Shown one piece after another: positions 7,783 through 15,527 of a stretch of 49,798 nt of DNA. Position 1 is the stretch's first letter, and every line of letters begins with the position of its first letter. The DNA is from Candidatus Pseudobutyricicoccus lothianensis (GTDB lineage: Bacteria; Bacillota; Clostridia; Oscillospirales; Butyricicoccaceae): positions 1 to 49,798 of the forward strand of contig CAJFRA010000014.1 in assembly GCA_904419295.1 (NCBI GenBank), read 5' to 3'. The notes under the pieces were generated by a model. It did not search any database. It saw only the letters and a list, made by a program, of their open reading frames with translations, and was not told the DNA's origin. Position numbers and translations under genes: made by a program.

Positions 7783-8499
7783 ATGTTCACCAACCGAGTG
7801 GCCGTCGTCACCGGCGGCGCCCAAGGCATCGGCCAGGCCATTGGGGCGGAGTTCCGCCGGGCCGGGGCCCATGTGTGCATCATCGACCAGCAGCCCAACG
7901 ACTACTTTGTGGGCGACCTGGGGTCCCAGGCCGACCTGGAGGATTTTGCCCGGAAAGTCATCGCCGACTACGGCCGGGTGGACTATTTGGTCCACAACGC
8001 GCCGCCCTTGATGAAAGGGATCTCGGCCTGTTCCTATGGGGAGTTCAACTACGCCCTGCGGGTGGGGGTCACAGCGCCTTTTTACCTGACGAAGCTGCTG
8101 GCCTCTTATTTTGCCCCCGGCGCCGCGGTGGTGAACATCGCATCCTCCCGGGACCGGATGAGCCAGCCCCAGACCGAGAGCTATACGGCGGCCAAAGGGG
8201 GCATTGCCGCGCTGACCCATGCCCTGGCCATGAGCCTGGCCGGGAAAGCACGGGTCAACTCCATTTCCCCCGGCTGGATCGACACGGCTTTTACACAGTA
8301 CGAAGGGCCGGATGCCCTCCAGCATCCCGCCGGACGGGTGGGGAACCCGCTGGACATCGCCCATATGGTGCTGTTCCTGTGCTCCGACAAGGCGGGCTTC
8401 ATCACCGGGGAAAACATCTGCATCGACGGCGGCATGACCCGCCAGATGATCTACCACAACGATTTCGGCTGGACATTGCAGCCGGACCGTGAAACATAA
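7783..8499 (+). CDS. Short-chain dehydrogenase/reductase (SDR family)
   Basis: 238 aa, classical SDR length. An NAD(P)-binding TGGAQGIG motif lies at 10-17, an HNAPP version of NNAG near 73, catalytic Ser121 or Ser122 (NIASSRD) and YTAAK with Tyr134 and Lys138, then the SPGWIDT segment and a C-terminal CIDGG. ID in VCIIDQQ at the end of beta-2 favours NAD over NADP. The open frame extends upstream inside the deformylase gene, but AAGGAGCGAG before ATG 7783 marks the start. The substrate cannot be told from sequence. Coupled with def in a two-gene unit; a perfect hairpin follows. Confidence 0.88.
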   Translation: MFTNRVAVVTGGAQGIGQAIGAEFRRAGAHVCIIDQQPNDYFVGDLGSQADLEDFARKVIADYGRVDYLVHNAPPLMKGISACSYGEFNYALRVGVTAPFYLTKLLASYFAPGAAVVNIASSRDRMSQPQTESYTAAKGGIAALTHALAMSLAGKARVNSISPGWIDTAFTQYEGPDALQHPAGRVGNPLDIAHMVLFLCSDKAGFITGENICIDGGMTRQMIYHNDFGWTLQPDRET

Positions 8500-8520
8500 G
8501 AGCAGCGGCAGAACAATAGA

Positions 8521-8553
8521 AGGGCCGCCGGTCCCATTGGGACCGGCGGCCCT
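8521..8553. terminator. Perfect hairpin between convergent genes, probable bidirectional terminator
   Basis: AGGGCCGCCGGTCCC and GGGACCGGCGGCCCT make a 15-bp perfect stem with a 3-nt ATT loop between the SDR (+) and the radical SAM gene (-). No clear U-tract follows on either strand, so efficiency is uncertain. Confidence 0.6.
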
Positions 8554-8591
8554 GTCATCCTCCGTCCGCAGGAAGGGGAAGCAGAGGCAGA

Positions 8592-9455
8592 TCACACCAC
8601 AGCCACCAGCGGCGGCTTTTGCTGCTGCACCTGGATGGCGTTGTCCAGCTTTTCCAGCATCTTTTCCCGGGCGGCGGGCAGCATGCCCCGCACCCGGAAG
8701 GGGATGATATCGTGGAAGCCGTCATAATCCACGGGGATCTCCAGCTGCTCCAGCAGGGCCCGTTCCTCCCGCAGGTTTTCCAACTCATCCGCCGGGACAA
8801 AGCGGCCTTCTTCCACAAGGCGGTACAGCGGGGCTTCCCGGTGGATGAACATGGAGAAATTGACGATCCGTCCGGGGCGGGTCCGGTTGTAGAACTGGGC
8901 CAGCGCCTGGGCGTTTTCCATGCCCCGGCCCTTGCCCGCCACGCCGGTCATCATGTGGGCGTCGTAGACGATGCCGGCCTGGTGGAGGGCTTCGATGGCC
9001 TGGTAGGCCTGGGCTTGGGTGTGCCCCTTGTGCATCAGGGCCAGCACATCCTCCAGCCCGGTCTCGATGCCCAGGTACAAATGGCGGACCCCGGCTTGGG
9101 AAAGGGCCTTGAGCTCTGGGGGGCTTTTGGCCAACACGCTGTGCACCGTGGCATCCATATGGACCGCTGTGCAGCAGGGGAAGTACCGGTGGATCAGCGC
9201 CAGGATCTGCAGCAGCTTTTCTGTGGAAAGCTGAAAGGCGCTGCCATCTCCCAAAAAGACGGTCTTGGGGTGGCCGCCTGCCTGCTGTACCCGCCGCAGC
9301 TCCCCTTCGATCTGCTCCAGAGGCAGCTCACGGTATTGCAGGTGCTTGAACAACATGCAAAAATAACATTGGTTGTAGCAGCAGCCCACCGAGACTGGCA
9401 GCATAAACGATGCCCGTTCCATGGGGCTCCGGCAAATCTGGCCTTCGTATTCCAT
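8592..9455 (-). CDS. Radical SAM protein
   Basis: 287 aa. The cluster motif is C26-x3-C30-x2-C33 (CCYNQCYFC), binding the 4Fe-4S cluster that cleaves S-adenosylmethionine. Later segments [27 protein letters not shown] and [11 protein letters not shown] fit the SAM barrel strands of Elp3/HemN-like enzymes. No extra cysteine-rich (SPASM) or B12 domain is seen. The product is unknown; it is an uncharacterised radical SAM family of this order rather than HemN or MiaB, since no TRAM or HemN C-terminal domain is present. It stands alone, convergent with the SDR and divergent from the zinc-finger operon. Its start has a good AGGAGG site on the minus strand. Confidence 0.88.
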   Translation of the reverse strand: MEYEGQICRSPMERASFMLPVSVGCCYNQCYFCMLFKHLQYRELPLEQIEGELRRVQQAGGHPKTVFLGDGSAFQLSTEKLLQILALIHRYFPCCTAVHMDATVHSVLAKSPPELKALSQAGVRHLYLGIETGLEDVLALMHKGHTQAQAYQAIEALHQAGIVYDAHMMTGVAGKGRGMENAQALAQFYNRTRPGRIVNFSMFIHREAPLYRLVEEGRFVPADELENLREERALLEQLEIPVDYDGFHDIIPFRVRGMLPAAREKMLEKLDNAIQVQQQKPPLVAVV

Positions 9456-9612
9456 TTTGGCAGACCTCCTATCGCAAGAGTGGGGCGGCGCCCCACAGGG
9501 TTCCTATCGATCAGTATACTCCATCCCCAAGCCGCCCGGCAAGGGGGAAGGACATACAAAACGGGAGCGGCCTTTGGGGCGGCCGGCCCTACCAAAGGGC
9601 GGATTTTTTTGC

Positions 9613-9618
9613 TATACT
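9613..9618 (+). promoter_or_regulatory. -10 element of the zinc-finger operon
   Basis: TATACT lies 31 bp upstream of the start at 9649, just after a T-rich run. No convincing -35 box is seen at the right spacing, so only the -10 is called. Confidence 0.45.
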
Positions 9619-9648
9619 GAAAAAAACGGCAAGAGGAGGCGCGGAACG

Positions 9649-10635
9649 ATGCAGCAATGGGACCGCCGCAAGATCCAGCACAAGTGGGCGTATTTTTATG
9701 CCCAGCGCCGCCGGCCCACCGGCAATTTCACCGAATTCGTGGTGCGCACCTATTACATCATACAGGGGGCCTGCCGCAGCCGCGGGGCCGATCGCTGCCC
9801 GGCCGCCGCCGTGGCCAGCCACCGGATCAAAAGGGCGGTGTATCAGGGCATTTACGACCAGCCGGACCATGAAGCGGCCGCGGTGATCGACGACTGCAAG
9901 AAACACTTGGTGCAGATGGGATACCTGCGCTGGGAGGATGGGGGCAAGACCATCTGCCTGGGCCGCCCGCTGGATTTTCTGCTGCCCGGCGAGGCGGAGA
10001 CTTATGAGCAAAAATACGGGGGCCTGCCCCAAAAAGAGGCCCAGGCCCAGCCGGCAGCCGGCTTGCCTTGCCCCAGCTGCGGGTCGCCCATGGTGCTGCG
10101 GCAGGGGCGCTATGGCCTGTTTTTCGGCTGCTCCACCTTTCCCCGGTGCCGGGGCACCCTGAGCGTGGCAGAAGGGACATACCGCATGCTGCAGACAGAG
10201 GGCCTGGCTCTGTACCAGGCAGAGCGCCCCTGCTGGAAGTGCGGCGAGCCCCTTCGGGTATACAGCTATTTTCCCCTGCTGGATCTGCGGGCCCAGGCGC
10301 CGGGCTTGGGGGAGCGATTGGAGCCGCTCCGGGCCATCCGCCTTTCTGCCCTGCCCACGCTGGACCGGTTTTTGCAGGGCCGGTACAGCACTTTGGGCCA
10401 GCGGTACAGCCGGAAGGCGGGGTTTTCCTATCTGGCCAACCTGTGCCCCCGCTGCCAAGCACTCCAGGGCAGCCAGATGACTTTGGGCCCGGTGTATGAG
10501 CAGCTGTGCCGGCTGGCGGAGCAGGGCAAGCTGGCAGGGCAGATCCAAGAGCGCATCCCGGTGGGAGAAGAGACGCTGCCTCTGGCGGAATGGACAGAAG
10601 TGGTGGAATATGCGATGGAAGGGGCGGACGAATGA
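9649..10635 (+). CDS. Topoisomerase-type C4 zinc-finger protein
   Basis: 328 aa. The N-terminal 120 residues are basic with no recognised fold; then [20 protein letters not shown] (from about residue 140) with the following CSTFPRCRG is the C4 zinc finger found at the C-terminus of topoisomerase I and in restriction-related proteins, where it binds DNA. Two further Cys pairs follow (CWKCGEP and CPRC). No topoisomerase catalytic domain is present. AAGAGGAGG at 9631-9639 selects ATG 9649 over the longer upstream frame. The stop overlaps the next start (ATGA), so three genes (zinc finger, NIF3-like, exonuclease) are translationally coupled, which suggests a shared nucleic-acid function. Confidence 0.85.
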   Translation: MQQWDRRKIQHKWAYFYAQRRRPTGNFTEFVVRTYYIIQGACRSRGADRCPAAAVASHRIKRAVYQGIYDQPDHEAAAVIDDCKKHLVQMGYLRWEDGGKTICLGRPLDFLLPGEAETYEQKYGGLPQKEAQAQPAAGLPCPSCGSPMVLRQGRYGLFFGCSTFPRCRGTLSVAEGTYRMLQTEGLALYQAERPCWKCGEPLRVYSYFPLLDLRAQAPGLGERLEPLRAIRLSALPTLDRFLQGRYSTLGQRYSRKAGFSYLANLCPRCQALQGSQMTLGPVYEQLCRLAEQGKLAGQIQERIPVGEETLPLAEWTEVVEYAMEGADE

Positions 10636-10967
10636 TGGAATTTGCATATTGCAAGCTGGAGATCTTTGTTCCAGAGACCCATTTGGAAGGGCTGCGCCAG
10701 GCGCTGCAGGCAGCGGACGCCGGCCATATCGGCCAATACGACAGCTGCCTTTCTTATAGCCAGGTCACCAGCTTCTGGCGGCCGCTGGATGGCGCCGCGC
10801 CCTACAGCGGGACCGTGGGGCAGCTGAGCCGGCAGCCGGAGGTGAAAGTGGAGGTGACCTGCGCCGCCGCACAAGTGGAGCAGGTGCTGGCAGCCATCCG
10901 CCGGGCCCACCCCTATGAGGAACCGGTGGTCAACGTGATACCGCTGTACCGCACCAGCTTCCAATGA
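10632..10967 (+). CDS. Small NIF3-like (YqfO insert-type) protein
   Basis: 111 aa. The sequence ([58 protein letters not shown]) matches the stand-alone form of the PII/CutA-like domain inserted in NIF3/YqfO proteins. The HPYEEP motif near the end is diagnostic. The metal-binding halves of NIF3 are absent, so it is not a GTP cyclohydrolase-like enzyme by itself. Its start overlaps the stop of the zinc-finger gene and its stop overlaps the exonuclease start. ATG 10635 is an equally possible start one codon later. The function of the family is not established. Confidence 0.82.
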   Translation: MMEFAYCKLEIFVPETHLEGLRQALQAADAGHIGQYDSCLSYSQVTSFWRPLDGAAPYSGTVGQLSRQPEVKVEVTCAAAQVEQVLAAIRRAHPYEEPVVNVIPLYRTSFQ

Positions 10968-11557
10968 AAGAGAGGAGACAAGAGGCGGGACCGGCCCCTG
11001 CCCGGTTCATCGTCTTCGACACGGAGACCCCCAACTGGCGCTGCGACCGGATGTGTTCCGTGGGGGTCTGCCTGGTGGAAGAGGGCCGCATCTTGGGGCA
11101 GGCCTATGCCCTGGTGGACCCGGAAGAGCCCTTCGAGGCCTTCCATGTGAGGCTGCACGGCATCGGCCCACGGACAGTGGCAGGGCAGCCCAACTTTGCC
11201 GCCCTGTGGAAGCGGCTGGAACCGCTGTTCAGCAGCGGGGTGCTGGTGGCCCACAACGCCCCCTTTGACATGGCGGTCTTGGCCCGCTGCCTGCGGGATT
11301 ACGGCATCCGCTGGAAGCGGCAGGTGCCCTATGCCTGCACTTGCCAGATGGCGCGGGCCTGCCTGCGGGATGTGCCCGACCACAAGCTGCACACCCTGTG
11401 CCGGCGGCTGGATATCCCGCTGGACCACCACAACGCGGCCAGCGACAGCCTGGCCTGCGCCCGGCTGCTGCTCTACTGCCTGGAGCAGGGGGTGGACCTC
11501 GGGCGTTACCTGCGCCAATACGACATGGAACGGATCGCCACGCTGCGCCGCCGGTGA
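10964..11557 (+). CDS. DEDDh 3'-5' exonuclease (DnaQ-like)
   Basis: 197 aa. The three Exo motifs are present: VFDTET with Asp19 and Glu21 (Exo I), VAHNAPFDMAVL (Exo II) and HNAASDSLACARLL with His and Asp (Exo III), the H-x5-D arrangement of the DEDDh class. It resembles the polymerase III epsilon subunit and stand-alone relatives such as ExoX; no polymerase or BRCT domain is attached. Two-metal hydrolysis of DNA or RNA 3' ends is expected. It is the last gene of the coupled zinc-finger/NIF3-like/exonuclease unit (4-bp overlap upstream), consistent with a DNA-processing job. Confidence 0.88.
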   Translation: MKERRQEAGPAPARFIVFDTETPNWRCDRMCSVGVCLVEEGRILGQAYALVDPEEPFEAFHVRLHGIGPRTVAGQPNFAALWKRLEPLFSSGVLVAHNAPFDMAVLARCLRDYGIRWKRQVPYACTCQMARACLRDVPDHKLHTLCRRLDIPLDHHNAASDSLACARLLLYCLEQGVDLGRYLRQYDMERIATLRRR

Positions 11558-11603
11558 CAGGCGGCCCGTTGGACCAGGGGCCGGAACGCCGGAAGGCGGC
11601 ACA

Positions 11604-11644
11604 GCGCCCCTGGCCGGCGGAAAGCAGTTGTCAGCCAGGGGCGC
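11604..11644. terminator. Inverted repeat between convergent genes
   Basis: GCGCCCCTGGC and GCCAGGGGCGC form a perfect 11-bp stem with a 19-nt loop between the exonuclease (+) and the permease (-). The loop is large and no U-tract follows; a terminator role is likely from position only. Confidence 0.45.
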
Positions 11645-11668
11645 CTATGCTACAATCAAAGCGGCAGC

Positions 11669-12763
11669 CTATTTTTGGCGCGGGCTCCCGCCGCGGCCTA
11701 TGTGGATATAGCCCCATTCCTGGAGCTTGATCAGGGTGAGCACCACCACCGGCACGATGAACATGCCGGCGAACCCGGCGATGCGGTAGCCAAAATAGAT
11801 GCACAGCAGGGTGACGAAGGGGTCCAGCCCCAGCTGGGCGCCCACGATGCGGGGCTCGATGCTGTTGCGCACCAGCAGGATCACCAGGTAGATGATGGCC
11901 AAGGTGATGGCCCGCCGGGGCGAACCCATCAGCAGGGAGATCAGAGACCAGGGGATGAGCACAGTCCCCACACCCAGGATGGGCAAAGCGTCGATGAAAG
12001 CGATGAGCAGGGCCAGCAGCCCGGCATAAGGCAGCTTTAAAATGGTAAAACCCACACAAAGCTCACAAAACGTGATGCAGATGAGGATGCACTGGGCCCG
12101 CAGCCATTTGCCCACGCTGTTGTAGAGCAGGCTGCGCAGTTTGCGGGCCAGTTCCGTCACTTGATCGCCCAGTTGGTAGGCCAGGAAATCAAAGATGTGC
12201 CGGTTTTCGCTGCACAAAAAATAGGTGCCCAGCAGGATGAAGATGAGAGTGATCAATATGGTGGGCACGCTGGAAGCGGCGCTGCCCACTGTGCTGAGGA
12301 TCTTTGTCAGCTCGATGGAGGGCGGTTTGATCTGGGAGACGAGCCCCTCCAAAGAAAAGAAGGCCGGGTCCAAAAAATCCAGGTGGAAGCGGGCCAGGAA
12401 ACCGGTGACCGTCTGGTTCAGCTGGCCAAACCGCTCGGCCAGCGCATCGGCATACCGGGGCAGGTCCTGCATGAGCAGGTAGGCCTCTTCCATCAGCCGG
12501 GAGAGGACGAAATAGAGCAGGGAGCCGAACAGGGTGACCGCCAAAAGGGTGCACAGCAGCGTGGCGGCTTTCCGGGGGATCTTGAAGCGCTGGTGCAGAA
12601 GATCCACCGGCCGGATGATCACCCGGGAAAGCAGATAGGCTATGATCAAAGGGATGGTCCACCCGAAGACATATTTGAAAAAGAGATAGATGCCGGCGGC
12701 GGCCAAGGCCAGGTAGACCAACTTGAGCAGCAGGTCGATGTAGCGGTTTTCGTGCATCTGCAT
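11669..12763 (-). CDS. AI-2E family transporter / YtvI-like membrane protein
   Basis: 364 aa, the usual length of the AI-2E (PerM) family, with about eight hydrophobic segments. N-terminal pair at about 10-50, a large soluble loop with amphipathic helices (about 95-190), then a C-terminal membrane bundle with the family segment IAFIDALPILGVGTVLIPWS and the conserved PRIVGAQLGLDPFVTLLCIY. In Firmicutes the closest relatives include the sporulation membrane protein YtvI, but I cannot separate YtvI from general PerM members by eye. The start at 12763 has GGGAGG 7 bp upstream on the minus strand; the longer upstream frame has no ribosome site. It is monocistronic, divergent from aspartokinase, with a TATAAT at 12886-12881 on the minus strand. 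Confidence 0.85.
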   Translation of the reverse strand: MQMHENRYIDLLLKLVYLALAAAGIYLFFKYVFGWTIPLIIAYLLSRVIIRPVDLLHQRFKIPRKAATLLCTLLAVTLFGSLLYFVLSRLMEEAYLLMQDLPRYADALAERFGQLNQTVTGFLARFHLDFLDPAFFSLEGLVSQIKPPSIELTKILSTVGSAASSVPTILITLIFILLGTYFLCSENRHIFDFLAYQLGDQVTELARKLRSLLYNSVGKWLRAQCILICITFCELCVGFTILKLPYAGLLALLIAFIDALPILGVGTVLIPWSLISLLMGSPRRAITLAIIYLVILLVRNSIEPRIVGAQLGLDPFVTLLCIYFGYRIAGFAGMFIVPVVVLTLIKLQEWGYIHIGRGGSPRQK

Positions 12764-13044
12764 ACCGGATCCCTCCCAAGGGCAGCGGGGGCCGCTGCGC
12801 GGATAATGTTGGATGTTTTTGGAATTTGCCCGCACCTGCCGGCGGCAGCCGGAAAGGCAGAGGCGTTTTCCACCGGTATTATTATACAACATTACCGTAG
12901 AAAAAAACAGGCGCAGACGCTAAAATGGGAGAGGCGGTCTTGGCGGCAGCCAGGCACCGCGCTTCATATACTGGAATGAACCAACTTCGCAGGGCGGCTT
13001 TGGGGCCGTCCCGCGTCAGCCTCAGGAACTGGAGGAACGATACA

Positions 13045-14244
13045 TTGGCTTTGATCGTATTGAAATTTGGCGGCACATCGGTGGCCAATACAGAGCGGCT
13101 GTTCAACGCCGCCTCCATTGCGGAAAAAGCCTGGCGCGATGGAGAGGATGTGGTGGTCGTCGTATCGGCCCAAGGGGATACCACCGATGAACTGCTGCAA
13201 AAAGCGGCGGAGATCTGCCCGGCGCCGCCGGCGCGGGAGATGGATATGCTGCTGGCCACCGGCGAACAGATTTCCATTTCCCTGCTGTGCATGGCCCTTT
13301 ACCAGCTGGGGTGCCCGGCGGTATCCCTCACCGGCTGGCAGGCGGGCATGACCACCGACAGCCAGCACACGGCCTCCCGCATCCGCTACGTGGAACCCGG
13401 GCGGGTGAAAAAAGAGCTGGCCCAGCACAAGATCGTGGTGGTGGCCGGGTTCCAGGGCGTGGATGAATACAGCGACATCACCACCATCGGCCGGGGCGGT
13501 TCCGACACCACTGCCGTGGCGCTGGCTGCGGCCCTGGGGGCGGCCCGGTGCATCATCTACACCGATGTGGACGGCGTATACACAGCCGACCCCCGGATGG
13601 TAACCGGGGCGCGGAAACTGGATGAGATCACATATGACGAGATGCTTGAGCTGGCGTCCATGGGCGCCCAGGTGCTGCACAACCGGTCTGTGGAGATGGC
13701 AAAGCGGCACCGGGTGGATCTGGAGGTGCGTTCCAGCTTTACCAATGAACCGGGCACGCTCGTAAGGGAGGAGACCATGGAGAGTAGAAATGTCAGCGGC
13801 GTAGCGCGGGATCTGGATGTGGCGGTGATCAGCTTGACCGGCACGGCAGATGTCCCCGGCATTGCCTACAAAATTTTTGACCGCCTGGCGGAAGAAAAGA
13901 TCAATGTGGACATGATCGTGCAATCGGCAGCGGAAAACGGGCAGAAGCACATCTGCTTTACTGTGGACCAAGAACATGCCGCCCGGGCGCTGGAGCTCAT
14001 CAAGCGCCAAGGGGATGTGGAGTATCGGGACCTGGCCATGGACCCCGATGTGAGCAAGATCTCCATCGTAGGGGCCGGCATGGCAGGCAGCACCGGGGTG
14101 GCTTCCGATATGTTTGAGGCCCTGTATGAACAGGGGATCAATATCATGTTCATTTCCACCAGCGAGATCAAAGTGTCTGTCATCATCAAAAGCGAGGACA
14201 CCGAGCGCGCAATGCAGGCGATCCACGACAAGTTTTTTGGATAA
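13045..14244 (+). CDS. lysC: Aspartate kinase (monofunctional, ACT-regulated)
   Basis: 399 aa. Phosphorylates aspartate, the first step to lysine, threonine, methionine and diaminopimelate. KFGGTSV at 7-13 and the TTIGRGGSDTTAVALAAAL segment are the kinase signatures; two ACT domains follow from about residue 260 (VISLTGTADVPGIAYKIFD and SIVGAGMAGSTGVASDMFEAL), where amino acids give feedback control. The start is TTG 13045: GGAGGA at 13031-13036 is 8 bp in front and homology begins there, while the upstream in-frame ATG would add 40 unlikely residues. Like B. subtilis LysC it could make a separate small subunit from an internal start, which I cannot confirm. No lysine riboswitch is visible upstream. 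The last codons are part of a duplicated block. Confidence 0.93.
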   Translation: MALIVLKFGGTSVANTERLFNAASIAEKAWRDGEDVVVVVSAQGDTTDELLQKAAEICPAPPAREMDMLLATGEQISISLLCMALYQLGCPAVSLTGWQAGMTTDSQHTASRIRYVEPGRVKKELAQHKIVVVAGFQGVDEYSDITTIGRGGSDTTAVALAAALGAARCIIYTDVDGVYTADPRMVTGARKLDEITYDEMLELASMGAQVLHNRSVEMAKRHRVDLEVRSSFTNEPGTLVREETMESRNVSGVARDLDVAVISLTGTADVPGIAYKIFDRLAEEKINVDMIVQSAAENGQKHICFTVDQEHAARALELIKRQGDVEYRDLAMDPDVSKISIVGAGMAGSTGVASDMFEALYEQGINIMFISTSEIKVSVIIKSEDTERAMQAIHDKFFG

Positions 14245-14437
14245 AAGCGCGCTCGGCGGCCCGAGAGGGCCGCGCCGCGGAGCGGCGAAAGCAAAAGGGC
14301 AGGTGGTACCTGCCCTTTTGTAACCAAGAAAGAGGGGCCCCCATCCAAGGAGTTGGATGGGAAGCGCGTGCAATGCAGGCGATCCACGACAAATTTTTTG
14401 GATAAAAGCGCGCTCGGCGGCCCGAGAGGGCCGCGCC
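14210..14437 (+). repeat. 161-bp-offset direct duplication of the lysC 3' end
   Basis: A 67-bp block (14210-14276) that contains the last codons and stop of aspartokinase plus a GC-rich tail recurs at 14371-14437 with a single A/G difference. Between the copies lie a 12-bp perfect hairpin (14293-14319) and a smaller dyad, CCCATCCAA and TTGGATGGG (about 14340-14361). It is either a tandem duplication with the second unit truncated or the footprint of a small repeat element. The second copy is non-coding. Confidence 0.85.
14293..14320 (+). terminator. Intrinsic terminator of aspartokinase
   Basis: AAAAGGGCAGGT and ACCTGCCCTTTT form a perfect 12-bp stem with a 3-nt loop, ending in TTTTG, 49 bp after the stop codon, inside the duplicated unit. 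Confidence 0.75.
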
Positions 14438-14462
14438 AAATAAATCAAAGATTTTGTCTATA

Positions 14463-14493
14463 AAGGCTCCGCTGCAACCACAGCGGAGCCTTT
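14463..14493 (+). terminator. Second intrinsic terminator
   Basis: AAGGCTCCGCTG and CAGCGGAGCCTT form a 12-bp stem with a 6-nt loop followed by TTTGCCTT, just after the second copy of the duplicated block. This may be the original terminator of lysC, displaced by the duplication. Confidence 0.8.
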
Positions 14494-14583
14494 TGCCTTG
14501 ATGGCATAGTCCACGGGTTTTGTCAATTCTCAAAAAATTGTGAAAACAACGCAAAGCCAGTTATTTTTTGGCGGGTTTTCTGT

Positions 14584-14589
14584 TATAAT
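14584..14589 (+). promoter_or_regulatory. -10 element of the rlmB-like gene
   Basis: A perfect TATAAT preceded by GTTTTCTG, 90 bp before the start at 14679. At 17 bp upstream the -35 candidate is only TTATTT (14561-14566). Confidence 0.6.
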
Positions 14590-14678
14590 GGAATGGCTAT
14601 GGGAAAGCGCCCTTGTCTGCCGCCTGTGGGCGGCTGGGCGCCCCTTTGGAATCATTCGGACCATGGAGGGAATGTACA

Positions 14679-15509
14679 ATGAAAAATCAGCCCCAGAGCC
14701 GCGGGAACCAACGGGACAAGCGCGGCCCAAGGCCCCAGGATAGATGGAACAACAAGCCCCGCTTCCGGCCGGAGGAGGGGGATGAAAACATGCTGGAAGG
14801 GCGCAATGCGGTGACAGAGGCGCTGCGCAGCGGCCGGGAGATCGACAAGATCTACTTTGCCTCGGGGGCGGTGGGCACCCTGGGCCATTTGATCGCCCAG
14901 GCGCGGCAAAAAGGCATCACCGCCCAGGAGATCGACCGGCGCAAGCTGGACGCCATGAGCATCACCGGCTCCCACCAGGGGATCATTGCCCTGTGCGCCG
15001 CCGTGCCCTACCGCAGCCTGGAGGATATGCTGGCCCTGGCGCGGGAGCGGGGGGAAAAGCCCCTGCTGGTGCTGTGTGACGGCATCACAGACCCCCACAA
15101 CCTGGGGGCCATCATCCGCACGGCAGAGATTGCCGGCGCCCACGGCGTCGTCATCCCCCGCCGGCGCAGCGCCGGGCTCAACGCGGCCTGCGCCAAAGCT
15201 GCCGCCGGCGCCCTGGAATACCTGCCGGTGGCCAAGGTGAGCAGCATTGCCTCCGCCGTGCAAGAGCTGAAAAAGCAGGGCTTGTTCCTCTTTGCCGCCG
15301 ATATGGATGGCCAGCAGACGTTATACGAAGCCGATTTCACCCTGCCCACCGCCATCGTCATTGGCAGCGAGGGCACGGGGGTGTCGGCGCTGGTCAAGCA
15401 AGAGTGCGATTTTGTGGTGCGCATCCCGCAAAAAGGGCGCATCCCGTCGCTGAACGCATCCAATGCAGCGGCTGTGCTGCTGTTTGAGGCACTGCGCAAA
15501 CGCTTGTGA
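14679..15509 (+). CDS. rlmB: TrmH/RlmB family 2'-O-methyltransferase
   Basis: 276 aa. Expected to methylate a ribose 2'-OH in 23S rRNA (G2251 in E. coli numbering) or a tRNA. After a basic, Gln/Arg-rich tail (1-38) comes the L30e-like substrate-binding domain (LEGRNAVTEALRSGREIDKI, about 41-115) and the SPOUT knot: DPHNLGAIIRTAEIAG (motif 1), TAIVIGSEGTGVS (motif 2) and IPSLNASNAAAVLLFE (motif 3), all intact. GGAGGG at 14665-14670 supports ATG 14679. The degenerate P-type-ATPase-like gene starts 18 bp later, so the two are probably co-transcribed. Exact target is family inference. Confidence 0.88.
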   Translation: MKNQPQSRGNQRDKRGPRPQDRWNNKPRFRPEEGDENMLEGRNAVTEALRSGREIDKIYFASGAVGTLGHLIAQARQKGITAQEIDRRKLDAMSITGSHQGIIALCAAVPYRSLEDMLALARERGEKPLLVLCDGITDPHNLGAIIRTAEIAGAHGVVIPRRRSAGLNAACAKAAAGALEYLPVAKVSSIASAVQELKKQGLFLFAADMDGQQTLYEADFTLPTAIVIGSEGTGVSALVKQECDFVVRIPQKGRIPSLNASNAAAVLLFEALRKRL

Positions 15510-15527
15510 TAAGACGAGGGAGAGATC

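Noticed and set aside
4437-7898. A 1153-codon open frame on the minus strand opposite the secreted peptidase and deformylase
   Set aside because: It mirrors the high-GC third-position pattern of the + strand genes, has no ribosome site or family match, and the + strand genes have intact catalytic motifs.
12764-13044. Lysine riboswitch before aspartokinase
   Set aside because: The leader is short and GC-rich and shows none of the lysine aptamer core; I see no aptamer-terminator pair.
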